DNA of 64,000 nt, taken from positions 109,031,088 through 109,095,087 of the forward strand of contig NW_026262734.1 in NCBI RefSeq assembly GCF_021869535.1, in the 5' to 3' direction. The position numbers and the translations under genes were made by a program. The notes below the pieces were generated by a model. The model searched no databases. It was not told the DNA's origin and was given only the letters and a program-made list of their open reading frames with translations. The DNA comes from Mytilus californianus. Taxonomy: Eukaryota; Mollusca; Bivalvia; Mytilida; Mytilidae. This document shows positions 36,901 to 42,976 of this stretch, in pieces (the first letter of the stretch is position 1; each line of letters starts with the position of its first letter).

Positions 36901-37158
36901 ACACCTACGAGCACTACATTACAGGAACTGTCCAATCATATAGGAAATAGCGGCATACAGCTAGGAGTAGAACTTGGATTGCACAGTGCTGAGATTGAAG
37001 GAATTCAGAACGATCACAGCTGTAAATTGTTACATCAGAATAAAGAAATATTACGAGTTTGGAGCCAAACAAAATTTCCTATGCCAACAGTTAAAGAACT
37101 GGTTAAAGCTTTACAAAGAATTGGCAAAATTGATTGCCTGCGGGAAATATCATTTTAA
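2681..37158 (+). CDS. Roco family protein: Roc GTPase (partial) - COR - tandem Death domains, interrupted by an in-frame stop
   Basis: Seven exons join in phase: 2681-3674, 6870-6976, 25836-27098, 29755-29788, 31023-31300, 33460-33502 and 36875-37158. They total 3003 nt, or 1001 codons including the final TAA. Seen in the translation: a Ser/Thr/Glu-rich stretch (residues 1-250), the Roc switch II motif DFGGQ (280-284), the G4 motif THKD (360-363), a COR domain (from about 368), a Cys/His cluster before residue 788, and Death domains at about 803-894 and 914-1000. Roc-COR proteins with Death domains are known as large expanded families in invertebrates, likely in cytosolic immune or death signalling; that role is inferred. 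The P-loop exon is missing, so the true start is probably upstream. Codon 860 is TAA, so this copy may be a nonsense allele or pseudogene. All introns are GT-AG. Confidence 0.85.
3745..4290. repeat. Two degenerate dispersed repeats in intron 1
   Basis: About 3755-3905 carries the mussel repeat block 'ggcagttgttatcttatag' followed by 'gtttgtaacccggattt'. About 3995-4220 is a decayed copy of the family also found at 19225-19680 and 44335-44820: 'gccaaggagacaactatc', 'acggccttcaacaatg' and 'ctcctgactttggacaagc'. Neither codes. Confidence 0.55.
4785..5292. repeat. Dispersed element, first copy, with hairpin right end
   Basis: About 460 bp (4785-5244) recurs nearly unchanged at 8327-8780. The right part contains an inverted repeat: 'atggaagccatatatttgtt' at about 5147-5166 pairs with 'gacaaatataaggcttccat' at about 5271-5290. 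The hairpin arm at the right end is absent from the second copy, which stops at 'gattaaattcgaat'. There is no coding potential. Confidence 0.75.
5293..6869. other. Remainder of intron 1
   Basis: AT-rich sequence without recognisable gene or domain. The frame at 6395-6589 does not resemble any family I know. The intron ends in 'tatttttag' at 6861-6869. Confidence 0.5.
6870..6976 (+). CDS. Roco gene, exon b: Roc G4 motif
   Basis: The exon is 107 nt. The first two bases complete a Val codon split by intron 1, and 35 codons follow. The translation contains LLHWVNSILTYC, then PRIIFVATHKDKIRQ. THKD (6953-6964) is the G4 guanine-specificity motif of the Roc domain, preceded by its usual beta strand. 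It ends at cgacag|gtactg in phase 0. No open frame marks it because of its size; it was found by looking for the G4 motif downstream of DFGGQ. Phase agreement on both sides makes it secure. Confidence 0.9.
7841..7936. repeat. Small hairpin (MITE-like), 96 bp
   Basis: 'tgttacgaataacaatgga' at the left pairs with 'tccattgttattcataaca' at the right, with one mismatch over 19 bases. The loop is about 57 bp and GC-richer ('gtgtgacgagcgg'). The size and terminal inverted repeats suggest a very short non-autonomous element. Confidence 0.7.
8228..8877. repeat. Second copy of the 4785-5244 element, flanked by about 95-bp direct repeats
   Basis: 8327-8785 matches 4785-5244 at roughly 97 percent by eye. 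It sits between two diverged direct repeats, 8228-8327 and 8787-8877, both running from 'ggtatgggga' to 'ggaatattcttttagg'. The flanking repeats are far too long for a target-site duplication. They differ by several substitutions and small indels. Confidence 0.75.
9640..9960. repeat. Degenerate mollusc repeat with tRNA-like SINE block
   Basis: About 9751-9785 ('ttgatggctgttgaatag') resembles the repeat at 32755-33130. At about 9890-9930 the reverse strand reads 'ggtcgtgggttcggagacc', close to a pol III B box (GGTTCGANTCC). It is probably a decayed tRNA-derived SINE. No A box was confirmed. Confidence 0.4.
10200..10450. repeat. Decayed copy of the 'caaccctcccctaac' dispersed family
   Basis: The blocks 'gccttcaacagtgagcaa' and 'caaccctcccctaacgcg', followed by 'gggacagtgatgaaacag', match the order in the better-preserved copies at 19225-19680 and 44335-44820. 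The internal part is lost or unrecognisable. Confidence 0.55.
10680..12350 (-). pseudogene. Penelope-like reverse transcriptase, family A, broken copy
   Basis: On the minus strand the N-terminal block VVVPADKAPNNIV lies near 12330, motif A FDFSTLYISIPHSK near 11840-11910, and the C-terminal block FSFPIVNFPF ... LIRYSQAC ... FYGRHHELVDRYG near 10900-11290. Several frame breaks separate them, and the GIPMG and YIDD region (about 11400-11620) is decayed. The 3' end carries the family tail 'gataccagaggg' near 10708. It lies antisense to the host gene in intron 2. Assignment to Penelope-like elements rests on motif order; no GIY-YIG domain is visible. Confidence 0.75.
11187..11220. repeat. (AT)17 microsatellite inside the family A reverse transcriptase
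   Basis: 34 bp of pure AT dinucleotide interrupt the conserved YGVYISQLIRY block of the minus-strand frame and are read as alternating Ile-Tyr. The surrounding frame remains open. It probably grew from the short TATATA already present in the element. Confidence 0.9.
12550..12815. repeat. Mussel repeat tails ('ttgagcatc' and 'taagtcagga' types)
   Basis: 12557-12600 has 'ccttgagcatcaaagaagag' and 'gaaatgcgcatgtaatgcag', matching the block at 29098-29160. About 12735-12815 has 'cctaagtcaggaataatctg' and 'gttgtcgtttgttgatgtgg', another common repeat tail. No coding. Confidence 0.55.
12817..13393. repeat. Tandem array of ~190-235-bp units with (GTC)n tract, left part
   Basis: Units share 'cactctgtggttaaagttt', 'aactatcctggatttctacc' and 'gacagaagcttgtttatga'. 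The anchor 'actctgtggtt' falls at 12937, 13170 and 13362. The first two units carry a head 'gagccttcgacttcagtcg', 'agcgagac' and a GTC/GGC trinucleotide tract (12878-12914; shorter at about 13131-13150). The array resumes at 17325 after a nested insertion. Confidence 0.9.
13394..17322. mobile_element. Nested TIR element, about 3.93 kb, flanked by TA
   Basis: It interrupts a unit of the tandem array exactly at a TA (13392-13393 and 17323-17324). The left end 'ctggttctctgtaactattt' matches the reverse complement of the right end 'aagtggttacagagaatgag'. After a gap of about 12 bp the inverted similarity continues ('ggcacgcatggtcatgg' against 'ggcacacatagtcaccg'), for some 65-75 bp in all. The inside has no open transposase frame. 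14440-15000 is homologous to 43330-43870. Three ~88-bp units lie at about 15915-16130 and ~165-bp repeats at about 16555-16950. TA flanks fit a Tc1/mariner-type target, but no transposase supports a superfamily. Confidence 0.7.
17325..18470. repeat. Tandem array, right part (about five units)
   Basis: The anchor 'ctctgtggtt' or its variant 'gtctgcagtt' occurs near 17491, 17634, 17870, 18061 and 18255. Two unit types alternate. The variant units end in 'gcctgcgattaacag' followed by 'gagacac' and 'ggttccgcggaaccc', at about 17762-17815 and 18400-18455. 'ggttccgcggaacc' is a perfect 14-bp palindrome. Confidence 0.9.
18540..18830. repeat. 3' end fragment of Penelope-like family B
   Basis: It matches 47490-47650, the region downstream of the family B reverse transcriptase: 'caaagagacaacaacccgac', 'gcagacaacagccgaagg', 'tgggtcttcaatgcagcg' and 'actagttcagt'. 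It ends near 18790-18825 with 'ttggcactcataccacatc', a common terminal motif of mussel repeats. No RT frame is attached. Confidence 0.65.
19225..19680. repeat. Dispersed repeat of the 'cagacttgggacaggcaca' family
   Basis: About 450 bp are collinear with 44335-44820: 'gatatgtggtatgatcgcc', 'actataggtcaccgtac', 'caaagcccataccgcatag', 'aaccactgaattacagga', 'cttgggacaggcacata' and 'ggtataacagtacaacata'. Non-coding. Confidence 0.8.
19877..20774. mobile_element. TA-flanked MITE tiled with palindromes (898 bp)
   Basis: Left end TA|CAGTTGGGTG, right end CATCCAACTG|TA. With the flanking TA and two further bases, 13 bp are perfectly inverted ('tatgtacagttgg'). CAGT ends with TA flanks are typical of Tc1/mariner-type non-autonomous elements. 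The body is dominated by GTTAAC and GTTTAC words and contains four 18-bp palindromes of form AGTAAACGNNCGTTTACT at 20056-20073, 20140-20157, 20473-20490 and 20526-20543. A 16-bp perfect palindrome TTCGCGTTAACGCGAA lies near 20012. There is no open frame. Confidence 0.8.
20990..22085 (-). pseudogene. Penelope-like reverse transcriptase, family B, broken copy
   Basis: The minus-strand frame 20996-21331 reads FRFLDD-type motif C as NYRFLDDIFSLNNQDFSEHT, then PVLDLHI, NDFSFPIV and SPSYGVFISQLVRYARVC. These match the family B copy at 48396-49307 (SPSYGVYISQLVRFARVC). Further upstream (21390-22080) are decayed motif A and palm regions in shifted frames. It is antisense within intron 2 and clearly dead. 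Confidence 0.75.
22165..22345 (+). repeat. Family A Penelope-like 3' end fragment, opposite orientation
   Basis: 'gttgcttagtcattgg', 'tactattatttgtctg', 'ccatggcgttgtcagtttg' and 'gactgtccctctggtatc' are the reverse complement of the 3' tail of the family A copies at 38942 and 61632. Only the tail remains. Confidence 0.75.
23235..23345 (+). repeat. Degenerate tRNA-derived SINE head
   Basis: 'gggtaaccgagtggtcttg' resembles a pol III A box. About 75 bases later comes 'aaggtcgaatcgggg', resembling a B box. The spacing and order fit a tRNA-like SINE head. It is not a functional tRNA gene: I could not draw a cloverleaf. Confidence 0.45.
23810..25075 (-). pseudogene. Penelope-like reverse transcriptase, family A, heavily decayed copy
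   Basis: The 3' tail is at 23815-23950 ('aaacgaacccca'-type block and 'ggtgatctcaggtgccc'). C-terminal RT remnants lie at 24100-24360, YxDD-region remnants at 24480-24600, and motif A remnants at 24960-25030. It is interrupted near 24430-24480 by the repeat terminus 'gttgtctcattggcaatc', and at about 24605-24815 by unrelated AT-rich sequence. There is no usable frame. Confidence 0.7.
25836..27098 (+). CDS. Roco gene, exon c: end of Roc and COR domain
   Basis: 421 codons in phase 0 on both sides, from ttcag|aatgtt to gaaaag|gtaagg. Residues 368-788. It opens with NVAKHKQKLETDIQ and a conserved block containing FKPLIFVNAM and LALRQRLMDRAKEHPRWGE, the usual Roc-to-COR transition. LPTxW-type COR features follow (MPTAWVPLELHL, LYFNIAKLRDFVIIAPAYLV). 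Near the end a Cys/His cluster (FGVHCKKESCFF, then WQCSEHRVHHDVSC) may bind zinc. COR domains dimerise Roco proteins. The first Met of the long open frame (25944) is not the exon start. Confidence 0.93.
27600..27660. repeat. Mussel repeat tail ('gatcatcattgaagatacg')
   Basis: 'cgatcatcattgaagatacg' followed by 'ttgtcgaaatgtgc' corresponds to the tail at 29098-29160. It abuts the TIR element that begins at 27677. Confidence 0.5.
27677..28146. mobile_element. TIR element of about 470 bp with internal 'tacgattatcaa' repeats
   Basis: The left end 'gctgaacatatcagtcgg' pairs with the right end 'gactgatatatatgttcagc', allowing a 4-bp insertion. 'aacatatcagtcggaatt' is repeated just inside the left end. 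The middle holds four or more degenerate repeats of 'agtctacgattatcaa' (about 27930-28020). No coding potential. Confidence 0.65.
28147..29754. other. Rest of intron 3
   Basis: No gene seen. 29098-29170 has the tail 'ccttgagcatcattgaaaag' with 'gcgcatctggtgcag', a mussel dispersed repeat. A CT run lies at 29520-29532. The frames at 29472-29765 and 28388-28594 have no recognisable similarity. Confidence 0.5.
29755..29788 (+). CDS. Roco gene, exon d (34-nt microexon)
   Basis: Eleven codons plus one base, residues 789-799: VPREKCDSSCK. It lies between 'gtcttatag' and gtatgtag. It joins in phase to exon c (phase 0) and exon e (one base carried over, making Gly). Two Cys residues extend the Cys/His cluster at the end of exon c. 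The phase fit and the strong donor support it; the small size leaves some doubt. Confidence 0.75.
29789..31022. other. Intron 4 with a 3' tail of an RT-type element
   Basis: 30540-30890 matches the 63720-64000 repeat ('acctattatgtctgttt', 'ttgtcaatataatggaat', 'atctattcgtttgatgtg', 'gagcttttgattttgcc') and, in its left half, 40560-40720. No gene was found elsewhere in the intron. It ends 'ttttgtcaacag'. Confidence 0.65.
31023..31300 (+). CDS. Roco gene, exon e: first Death domain, containing an in-frame TAA
   Basis: 278 nt: two bases finish a Gly codon, then 92 codons (residues 801-892) ending gag|gtatgc in phase 0. The residues before the stop (LRRLASSLEDKDCRELLIRLGL ... in two stretches) and after it (TAMLRWKG, FKTIEDAFGEI) form one Death-like helical bundle: helix 1-4 before the stop, the conserved Trp helix and last helices after it. 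Codon 860 is TAA. A single C-to-T or G-to-T change could have made it. Because the frame and splice phase stay intact downstream, the break looks recent. Confidence 0.88.
31202..31204 (+). other. In-frame premature stop (TAA) in the first Death domain
   Basis: The codon order here is TAC-AAA-TAA-ACA-GCC-ATG. It is the only stop in the 1001-codon spliced frame before the final one. It would give an 859-residue product ending in the middle of the first Death domain and lacking the second. The exon junctions lie more than 55 bases downstream, so the transcript would be a nonsense-mediated decay target. Confidence 0.9.
31301..32754. other. Intron 5, left part
   Basis: No gene seen. The minus-strand frame 31779-32138 (119 codons) has an Ile/Phe/Asn-rich translation without recognisable motif, and I treat it as chance. 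The frame is AT-rich like the rest of the intron. Confidence 0.5.
32755..33130 (+). repeat. Mollusc dispersed repeat ('ggctgttaaatgtccagtgg')
   Basis: The order 'atggctgttaaatgtccag', 'gagctagtttacagag', 'acgttacccagacacaac', 'ccaagccgaccagtctttt', 'gttgcatgcttagtggag', 'gtatgacctagctcgacc' and 'acgagccttccgaggtgg' matches a repeat I recognise from bivalve genomes. A fragment also occurs near 9751-9785. Non-coding. Confidence 0.6.
33460..33502 (+). CDS. Roco gene, exon f (43-nt microexon)
   Basis: Fourteen codons plus one base (residues 893-906): VIRDVNVDDVLRKF, then A of a split Ser codon. It lies between 'taatttcag' and a consensus donor gtaagttt. It links the first and second Death domains. 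Phase agrees with exon e (0) and exon g (one base carried). Confidence 0.85.
33960..34345 (+). pseudogene. Family A Penelope-like 3' fragment (RT C-terminus and tail)
   Basis: It runs in + orientation. 'catcacgagttggttgaccg' and 'gatgatatcggatatgttcc' are the coding 3' end seen on the minus strand at 39240-39310. Then comes the tail 'ccggagcacctgagatcacc', 'gtgttgcttagtc' and 'gaatgtccctcttgtacc'. It is strongly 5'-truncated and lies in sense orientation in intron 6. Confidence 0.8.
34346..35401. other. Intron 6, middle part
   Basis: No gene. 34900-35390 shows scattered recurrences of 'ctcgacc' and 'gtctgaa' (for example 'tactcgaccattctc', 'attctcgacctattt', 'atactcgaccaaat'), suggesting an old degenerate short-period repeat next to the foldback element. 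Confidence 0.45.
35402..36654. mobile_element. Foldback-like element of ~1.25 kb built from degenerate 'gatcgtggt' repeats
   Basis: The left end 'ccagtcacactatgccgcg' and the reverse complement of the right end 'ccaagtcacactagaccacg' form imperfect TIRs of about 22 bp. Inside, 35455-35700 is a run of 10-12-bp words on the 'gatcgtagtgaggtcgtgg' theme. 35700-35920 holds the same words in reverse complement ('ctacgacctcac'). 35930-36230 is ordinary sequence. 36290-36540 is forward again, and 36570-36650 reverse again. Arms of this kind can fold back. No open frame. Confidence 0.75.
36875..37158 (+). CDS. Roco gene, last exon g: second Death domain
   Basis: Starts after 'cttacttccag'. Two bases finish a Ser codon, then 93 codons (residues 908-1000) and TAA. 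The translation TLQELSNHIG ... LGVELGLHSAEIEGIQ ... ILRVWSQ ... TVKELVKALQRIG has the classic Death-domain order: LA.xxG, LG(L/V), ExIxxI, LxxWxxR-like, LxxALxxxG. It is 3' of the nonsense codon in exon e, so it would not be translated from this copy. Confidence 0.9.
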
Positions 37159-37232
37159 ACAGTACAAGATGATCTTAAAAACCATTCTCACAATTTTTAA
37201 ATGTAGATTATATAAGTTACACAATACGATAA

Positions 37233-37238
37233 AATAAA
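37233..37238 (+). terminator. Polyadenylation signal AATAAA
   Basis: A canonical AATAAA lies 75 bases after the final TAA of the Roco gene, in AT-rich sequence. It is a plausible 3' end signal for the transcript. A cleavage site cannot be placed. Confidence 0.6.
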
Positions 37239-38941
37239 TAACTCGCGGAATGTCTTGTACGTGGTCATGCTTTTCTTAGGCTGTGTATGGCTTTTCCACA
37301 CTTCATCCGTCATGGGTGTGGTAAACAAAACTTTATTCTGTGAAAACTTGACCCAATTCATTAGTTCGAAATTAGCTTTGGACTACATGTAGCTTTTTAA
37401 AAGAAGCATGAGTATTTCTAGATCTTTACTTTATGTACTTTTTTTTGTTTTACAGTTTTAATGCGTCGATCTTTAGAGTCAAGTTTGTGTTAGCAAATAT
37501 TTTTAATTGTATGCCATTGAAAGAAGTAGCATTGTTTATTTTATGCTGTAGTTTTGTTTGTGATTTTTGTTTGTTTGTTGTTTTGTTTTATGTGTTTGTT
37601 TATCAGGTCTTTCCACTTTTCCATAGAACGACCTTCTGATTGTGATCTGATTTCTTCAACTACTTTTGTTTTTTAAATGTTGCTTCAAAAATGTCAATCA
37701 TGGCATTTACAAAATAATTGGTATATGATGTTTAACAATTATTTAAGACTCACCCTTTTTATTGGAACACTTGTCCATATTGGAGTTATCTCCGAGCATA
37801 CTGTTTTTGTAGTAACCGCTTTTCATAAAAAAAATAATTGTAAAATTTATCGCTCAATTGATTTCTTTAACATTTTTAGTTTTTCCTCAGAATGATCTTT
37901 CAACGATCATTGTATGAGATGTGGTGTAATTAAATACAATGAAATATAGAAACCTAGAGGCTTCTGATATAATATTCATGGTTGATATGCATGAAATAAA
38001 GGTTCAAAGAGCAGGGCCGTAGTATCAATTTTGAAGTCTACTTGTAAACGCAATCAGTATAGTGTTCTATGCGTATTGACAGACCGACATTGGTGGCGAT
38101 ATTCTGGATTCAGCTTACTTTTCAACGACCCATTAAAAAAACCAAAAAAAAAACCGGTAAACCTATTTTATATTCATGCCTCAGTTGTAATGATAATGAC
38201 ATCTGATATTACTAGTTAGTTTTTCTGCTTATTGTGTATAGTTTTTGAATTGTCAAAAAAATAACAATGTCCTTACAAAAATAGATCTAAATTGTTTAAT
38301 CATGTTATTTTGAAAAACAAATAAGTAAGACAGTTTTTATTTTCCTTGGAGTCCGGTATTTTTGCTGTTTCACTTTTTACTTGGCTAGCTAACATAATTC
38401 GTTCTCTTTCACCTGTAACATCTGCCTGATATCACTGGAATATAATAAAGTCACAATTTTTGTTTGAATTAGATTGGACGACAAATGATATTGAAAGCGT
38501 TCAATCAGAAATAGCCTCGTGTAAAACAGAGATAGCCTAATAATAACATATTTTTAGGATCATATAAACGGGAATTGATTATTTGCAAACGGGAAGAATT
38601 AAATAATCTGATTAATGCAAGCACACATAAGGAAACTAAATATGTGTTAACTCAGTGTAAGGAAAACTATCATATTATTTCAAACAGAAATACACGGAAA
38701 CTTATCCTTTGGAATATGTCAACAAATTAGATGGCGACGAAGTGACTTTTTAAACCGAAGTACAAATGTAGCTGATCATCTCCAGATTTTAAAGAAGAAA
38801 AAAAACCAACACAGTATGTATATTTGGCATCTGTGTGAGCTTAGTTATCTGTTTACACTTTTATTTTGTTCAAAAGTGTTTTTTTTTTAATTTAAAAAAA
38901 AAACATATCTGTATAAAGTACTTTTAAACTATAAAAGAGGG
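37239..38941. other. Intergenic, no gene seen
   Basis: AT-rich sequence downstream of the Roco gene. The short frames (37433-37639, 37677-37895, 38031-38219) have hydrophobic low-complexity translations and no recognisable family. The stretch ends where the first tandem unit begins. Confidence 0.5.
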
Positions 38942-39598
38942 ACGAAAGATACCAGAGGGACAGTCAAACTCATAGATCGAAAACAAACTGACAACGCCAT
39001 GGCCAAAAAGAAAAAGACAAACAGACAAATAATAGTACAGATGACACAACATAGAAAACCTAAGACTAAGCAACACGAACCCCACCAAAAACAGGGGGTG
39101 ATCTCAGGTGCTCCGGAAGGGTAAGCAGATCCTGCTCCACATGTGGCACCCGTCGTGTTGCTTATGTTATTACAAATCCGGTAAATAGTCTTATTCGGTA
39201 AGTCACATTCGTGAAAAGGGAGGGTATTGTAGTTACGACATAAGGAACATATCCGACATCATCTGTGAAACGGTTATTCCATAACGGTCAACCAACTCGT
39301 GATAGCGTCCGTAAAATTTACGAAGGGATGACTTCAATTTCACCATTTGGAACTCTTGGTTTAATAGCTTCCTTGTGAGCAGCAATCCTCTATCAAGGAA
39401 ATCATGATAGGAAACACAAGCCGAGGAATATCGTATCAATTGGGAGATATAGACTCCGTATGCAGGCGCTGCTGGAATGTTGCTACATTGAAATGGAAAG
39501 TTCACAATTGGGAAGCTGAAATCATCTCTTTTGTCGTAAAGTTTTGTTTTCAACCGACCCTCATTGTCAATTTCTAGATGTAAGTCAAGATATGAGGC
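38942..39598 (-). pseudogene. Penelope-like family A fragment, 5'-truncated (unit 1)
   Basis: The minus-strand frame 39233-39661 holds YLDLHLEIDNEGRLKTKL, FSFPIVNFPFQCSNIP, AYGVYISQLIRYSSAC and KFYGRYHELVDRYG, the RT thumb and C-terminus. The palm with YIDD is missing: similarity to the copy at 61632 stops at about 39598 ('gatatgaggcag'). The 3' tail (38942-39230) includes the stretch in which the duplication breakpoint lies. Confidence 0.85.
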
Positions 39599-40139
39599 AG
39601 TATAAGTATCATCATATGCAGTATAAAGACCTAAATCGTTCTGCAAACATTGTGTTTTCAAAGTTATTTGATTTTTTACATTTAAAATTTTGTTCTTGTT
39701 TAATCCAATATTTCTGTTTTTTAACTATTAGGACATTTACGCGATATATATAGACCTGATGTATATCAACTACCTAATATACGTTTAATATACACAACAA
39801 TAATTTAGAGAAAGGCTTGTGTAGGGTTTAGAATAGATTTGTTAGCTACGAATAATGCCTAGAAAACAGAGACTAATATTCAACTCAAATGTAATTACAT
39901 GCGACTTACAAGCGAGATATCTTTCGTGTATTTGATTCCATATATTATGGGGAAATTTATTTTAACAAGCACATTTTCAATTTTGTAAGGACAAATATAG
40001 TGTGCAATGTAATACATAAAGCCACATGCAAATGTACTTGTTTATGTGTGCACAAAATAAATGTGTTATGTATAAGGTTTACTGTGGTACATTGAATTGT
40101 CATTCTATTGGTCAGATTTAGTTAGATTATAAGATAAAG
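39599..40139. other. Unit 1: no gene seen between RT fragments
   Basis: Unrecognised AT-rich sequence. A copy lies at 50944-51484. Confidence 0.5.
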
Positions 40140-40440
40140 ATGTCTTGAATTATCATTCCCCCACCTTAGTAGCAATATACCAACTTCACCTGCATATGGG
40201 ATATACATTTCTTAACTAATTTGGTATTCAAGAGCTTGCAGCTACAACAAAGACTTTGTAAAACGTCACCAGTGTCTGTGCAGAAGGTTGGTGAACCAGG
40301 GGTATATCAAAGAACGTATCGACCTTTTTCTAAAAAAATTCATCGGATAATACCAAGACCTTGTTGATAAATATTCCGTATCAACTTCACATAATACACG
40401 ATGGTCTTGAAGTAAAGATTCTAGGTACTGACATTGTTTA
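40140..40440 (+). pseudogene. Third-family Penelope-like RT C-terminal relic (unit 1)
   Basis: The plus-strand reading gives SNIPTSPAYGIYIS, stop, LIWYSRACSSYNKDFVKRHQ, then CRRLVNQGYIKERIDLFLKK, FIG, stop, YQDLVDKYSVSTSH. This parallels the C-terminal block of families A and B (AYGVYISQLIRYSRAC ... LLNQEF ... KFYGRYHELVDRYG). Two in-frame TAA codons, one where Gln is expected, mark it as dead. It is followed to about 40720 by the 3' tail also seen at 30540-30720 and 63720-63830. Confidence 0.75.
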
Positions 40441-40936
40441 TCATCATAATGACGTGTTATATTATTCTTTTATTTGCTTTGTAAGTTATTAATTCTACTG
40501 TTTAGTCTATTTTTGGTAATATTTATTTGACGTTGCTTGGTACTCATGCATCCCGTCATTTAGTTATTGTGCTATTGTAATTGTTTTTATTCTTGTCTTT
40601 CGTTTATTGCTTATGTGCTTTGACTATATGCCTTTTTTAAAATCTTAACTGACATATTTACATGTTTTTATATTGATTAAGAATATAACACTACGTTGAC
40701 TGATGTACCCCTATTTTTACTGTATATCCAAATTGTGCAATATTTTACATTGAATGTTTTGGCATGAAAACTAGCAATCTATTTCATATTTACTTAATAG
40801 TGATAATTGTAACATTGTGTGAGTGACCAATTTATTTTAATATACTAAGATACTTTTTCTTTTTCTTCCGATTACGGAAAAGACTCCGGTGCCGGAGTGT
40901 GTAATATTCCGAAACTGTGGCGCTATGTACAGGGGG

Positions 40937-41363
40937 CACGGTAGTATTTCCTGGCCCATAAGGGATAATGATAGCCTTTTTAAAATTTTCACTACTTTCT
41001 AACACTGCCAAAAATTCTACATAAACAGTTAACTGAAGTACTTTCCTTATACTATTCAGAAATGAATTTGAATATGTATCATGACCGTTTACTTTTTTTG
41101 ATATCTTTAAAAACCTAAGGCCACTAGTGCTTTTATGTCTTTTATCATGCAGTGAATACAAAATTCTCAAAAATTCTCAAAAATTCATTTTCACCTGTAT
41201 GTAAAATTATTTCATATTTTTCTACACCTGATTCATCCCTCAGTTTGGGAAAGTATGTTCAGTTGATACTGTATTTTTTTTCCAATCGCACTGTTCAGAT
41301 ACATTGACTTAAGTAGGGTACACAAAAGAGCAACCCAAGTTCTGGAATGCAAATACTACCGTG
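40937..41363. mobile_element. TIR MITE copy 1 (427 bp, unit 1)
   Basis: It begins CACGGTAGTATTT and ends AAATACTACCGTG, a perfect 13-bp inverted repeat, and is preceded by GGGGG. The body matches 42578-42976 at about 90 percent. Minus-strand frames at 40832-41170 and 41295-41480 are incidental. Confidence 0.8.
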
Positions 41364-42577
41364 ATACCTTAACCAAGACCTTACAAACTTGAAATCAGTC
41401 ATGACACCTATGATGCGTAGACTGCTGACTAGGAAACAAATAACAATAAAGAATACTAGTCTGCACTTATTTCTTACCAAAAAAAAATAAAAAGTATATC
41501 CCTACCTCAGCTGGCAGATTTTCACTTTTTTTTCATCTGAACATTTTTACTTAAGGAGTGAACAAAACCCAAATGTATGTTGTTTCAAATCAACACAGAA
41601 GTAAACCATGGTGATTCAGGAGGAATTATTGGATTGCCAACTCTATTTATAGTTAATCTGACTGAAAGAAACAGTTTAAGCACCAAATCATGAAAAATGT
41701 TAGTAAAGTCCATTCCACATTTTACAGCATGCCTTACATTCCTTTCAGCATTTCCAGATTATGAAGGCAATATAACAAGACTCTTCATATGGCAATTAAC
41801 TATTATTCAAAGATTTTTTTGACAATACATGTACTAGAATATATCTCTAAGTTGACTGTTTGTCTATTTCTCATGTATGCATCAAGTTAAATTATGTCCC
41901 CTTACATAATCAATTTAGCTTTATTGTGCTTTTCAGGGTCAGAAAATCAAATAAATTAATGACATTTGCATGGAAAATGAATAAACTATTTAATCTTGCT
42001 GATATACAATCATAATAACATACTTTGTTCCCAAAAAATGTCTTTTCAATGTAAAGAAACCCCTATAGTTATCTCTATTTCAGCTAAATATGAGAGCTAA
42101 ATGAATAAGTAAGGACCTCCTAACCACTTACTGGTTCCAAAAATGCTCATACTGGTGTCATGTTACCACAGAACAACAAATCAAACCTAAAGAAAACTAG
42201 TAAAGCTGTACTTGTGTGGAAAAAAATAAGAAATTATGCAATTTATTCATTTTGGTGAAAATAATAGGACGAAAAGGCAACTAAAATATGTCGTGTCTAA
42301 AATTCCAGCTGTTGAACATGTGTCAGACACTGCGACAAGTTAAAGCGAACATTTATAATTAAAAATGTATTGAAAGTTACATAAAAATAATGAAGTTCTA
42401 CTTTCTAGGTAAATTTTTACATTATTACCCACAGATCAGGCTCCCAGGGGTGGAATTTAAGGTCTGTTTTTCTTCTAGTTGCCCTTAATCAACTTTTTTT
42501 GATAAACTTACAAATTGAATAGGTAAAAAAATACCTTTATTGATTTAGTGTAAACATATATATCCCAGTTAAGGGGG
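41364..42577. other. Unit 1: spacer between the two MITE copies
   Basis: No gene seen. It could be the middle of a larger composite element bounded by the two MITE copies, which lie in the same orientation. Confidence 0.4.
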
Positions 42578-42976
42578 AACGGTAGCATTTCCTGGCCCAT
42601 AAGGGATAATAATGCCTTTTTAAAAATTTTCACCACTTTCTTACACTGCCAAAAAGCCTACATAAACAGTTAACTGAAGTACTTTCCTTATACTATTCAG
42701 AAATGAATTTGAATATGTATCATGACCGTTTACTTTTTTTGATATCTTCAAAAACCTAAGGCCACTAGTGCTTTTATGTCTTTTATCATGCAGTGAATAC
42801 AAAATTTGAAAAAATTCTCAAAAATTCATATTTTTCTACACCTGATTCATCCCTCAGTTTGGGAAAGTTTGTTCATTTGATACTGTATTTTTTGTTCAAT
42901 CGCACTGTTCAGATACATTGATTTAAGTAGGGTACACAAAAGAGCAACCTAAGTTCTGGAATGCAAATGCTACCGT
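42578..42976. mobile_element. TIR MITE copy 2 (399 bp, unit 1)
   Basis: It begins ACGGTAGCATTT and ends AAATGCTACCGT, a perfect 12-bp inverted repeat, again preceded by GGGGG plus one base. Both arms carry the same A-to-G change relative to copy 1 (GTAGT to GTAGC in one arm, ACTAC to GCTAC in the other). Confidence 0.8.
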
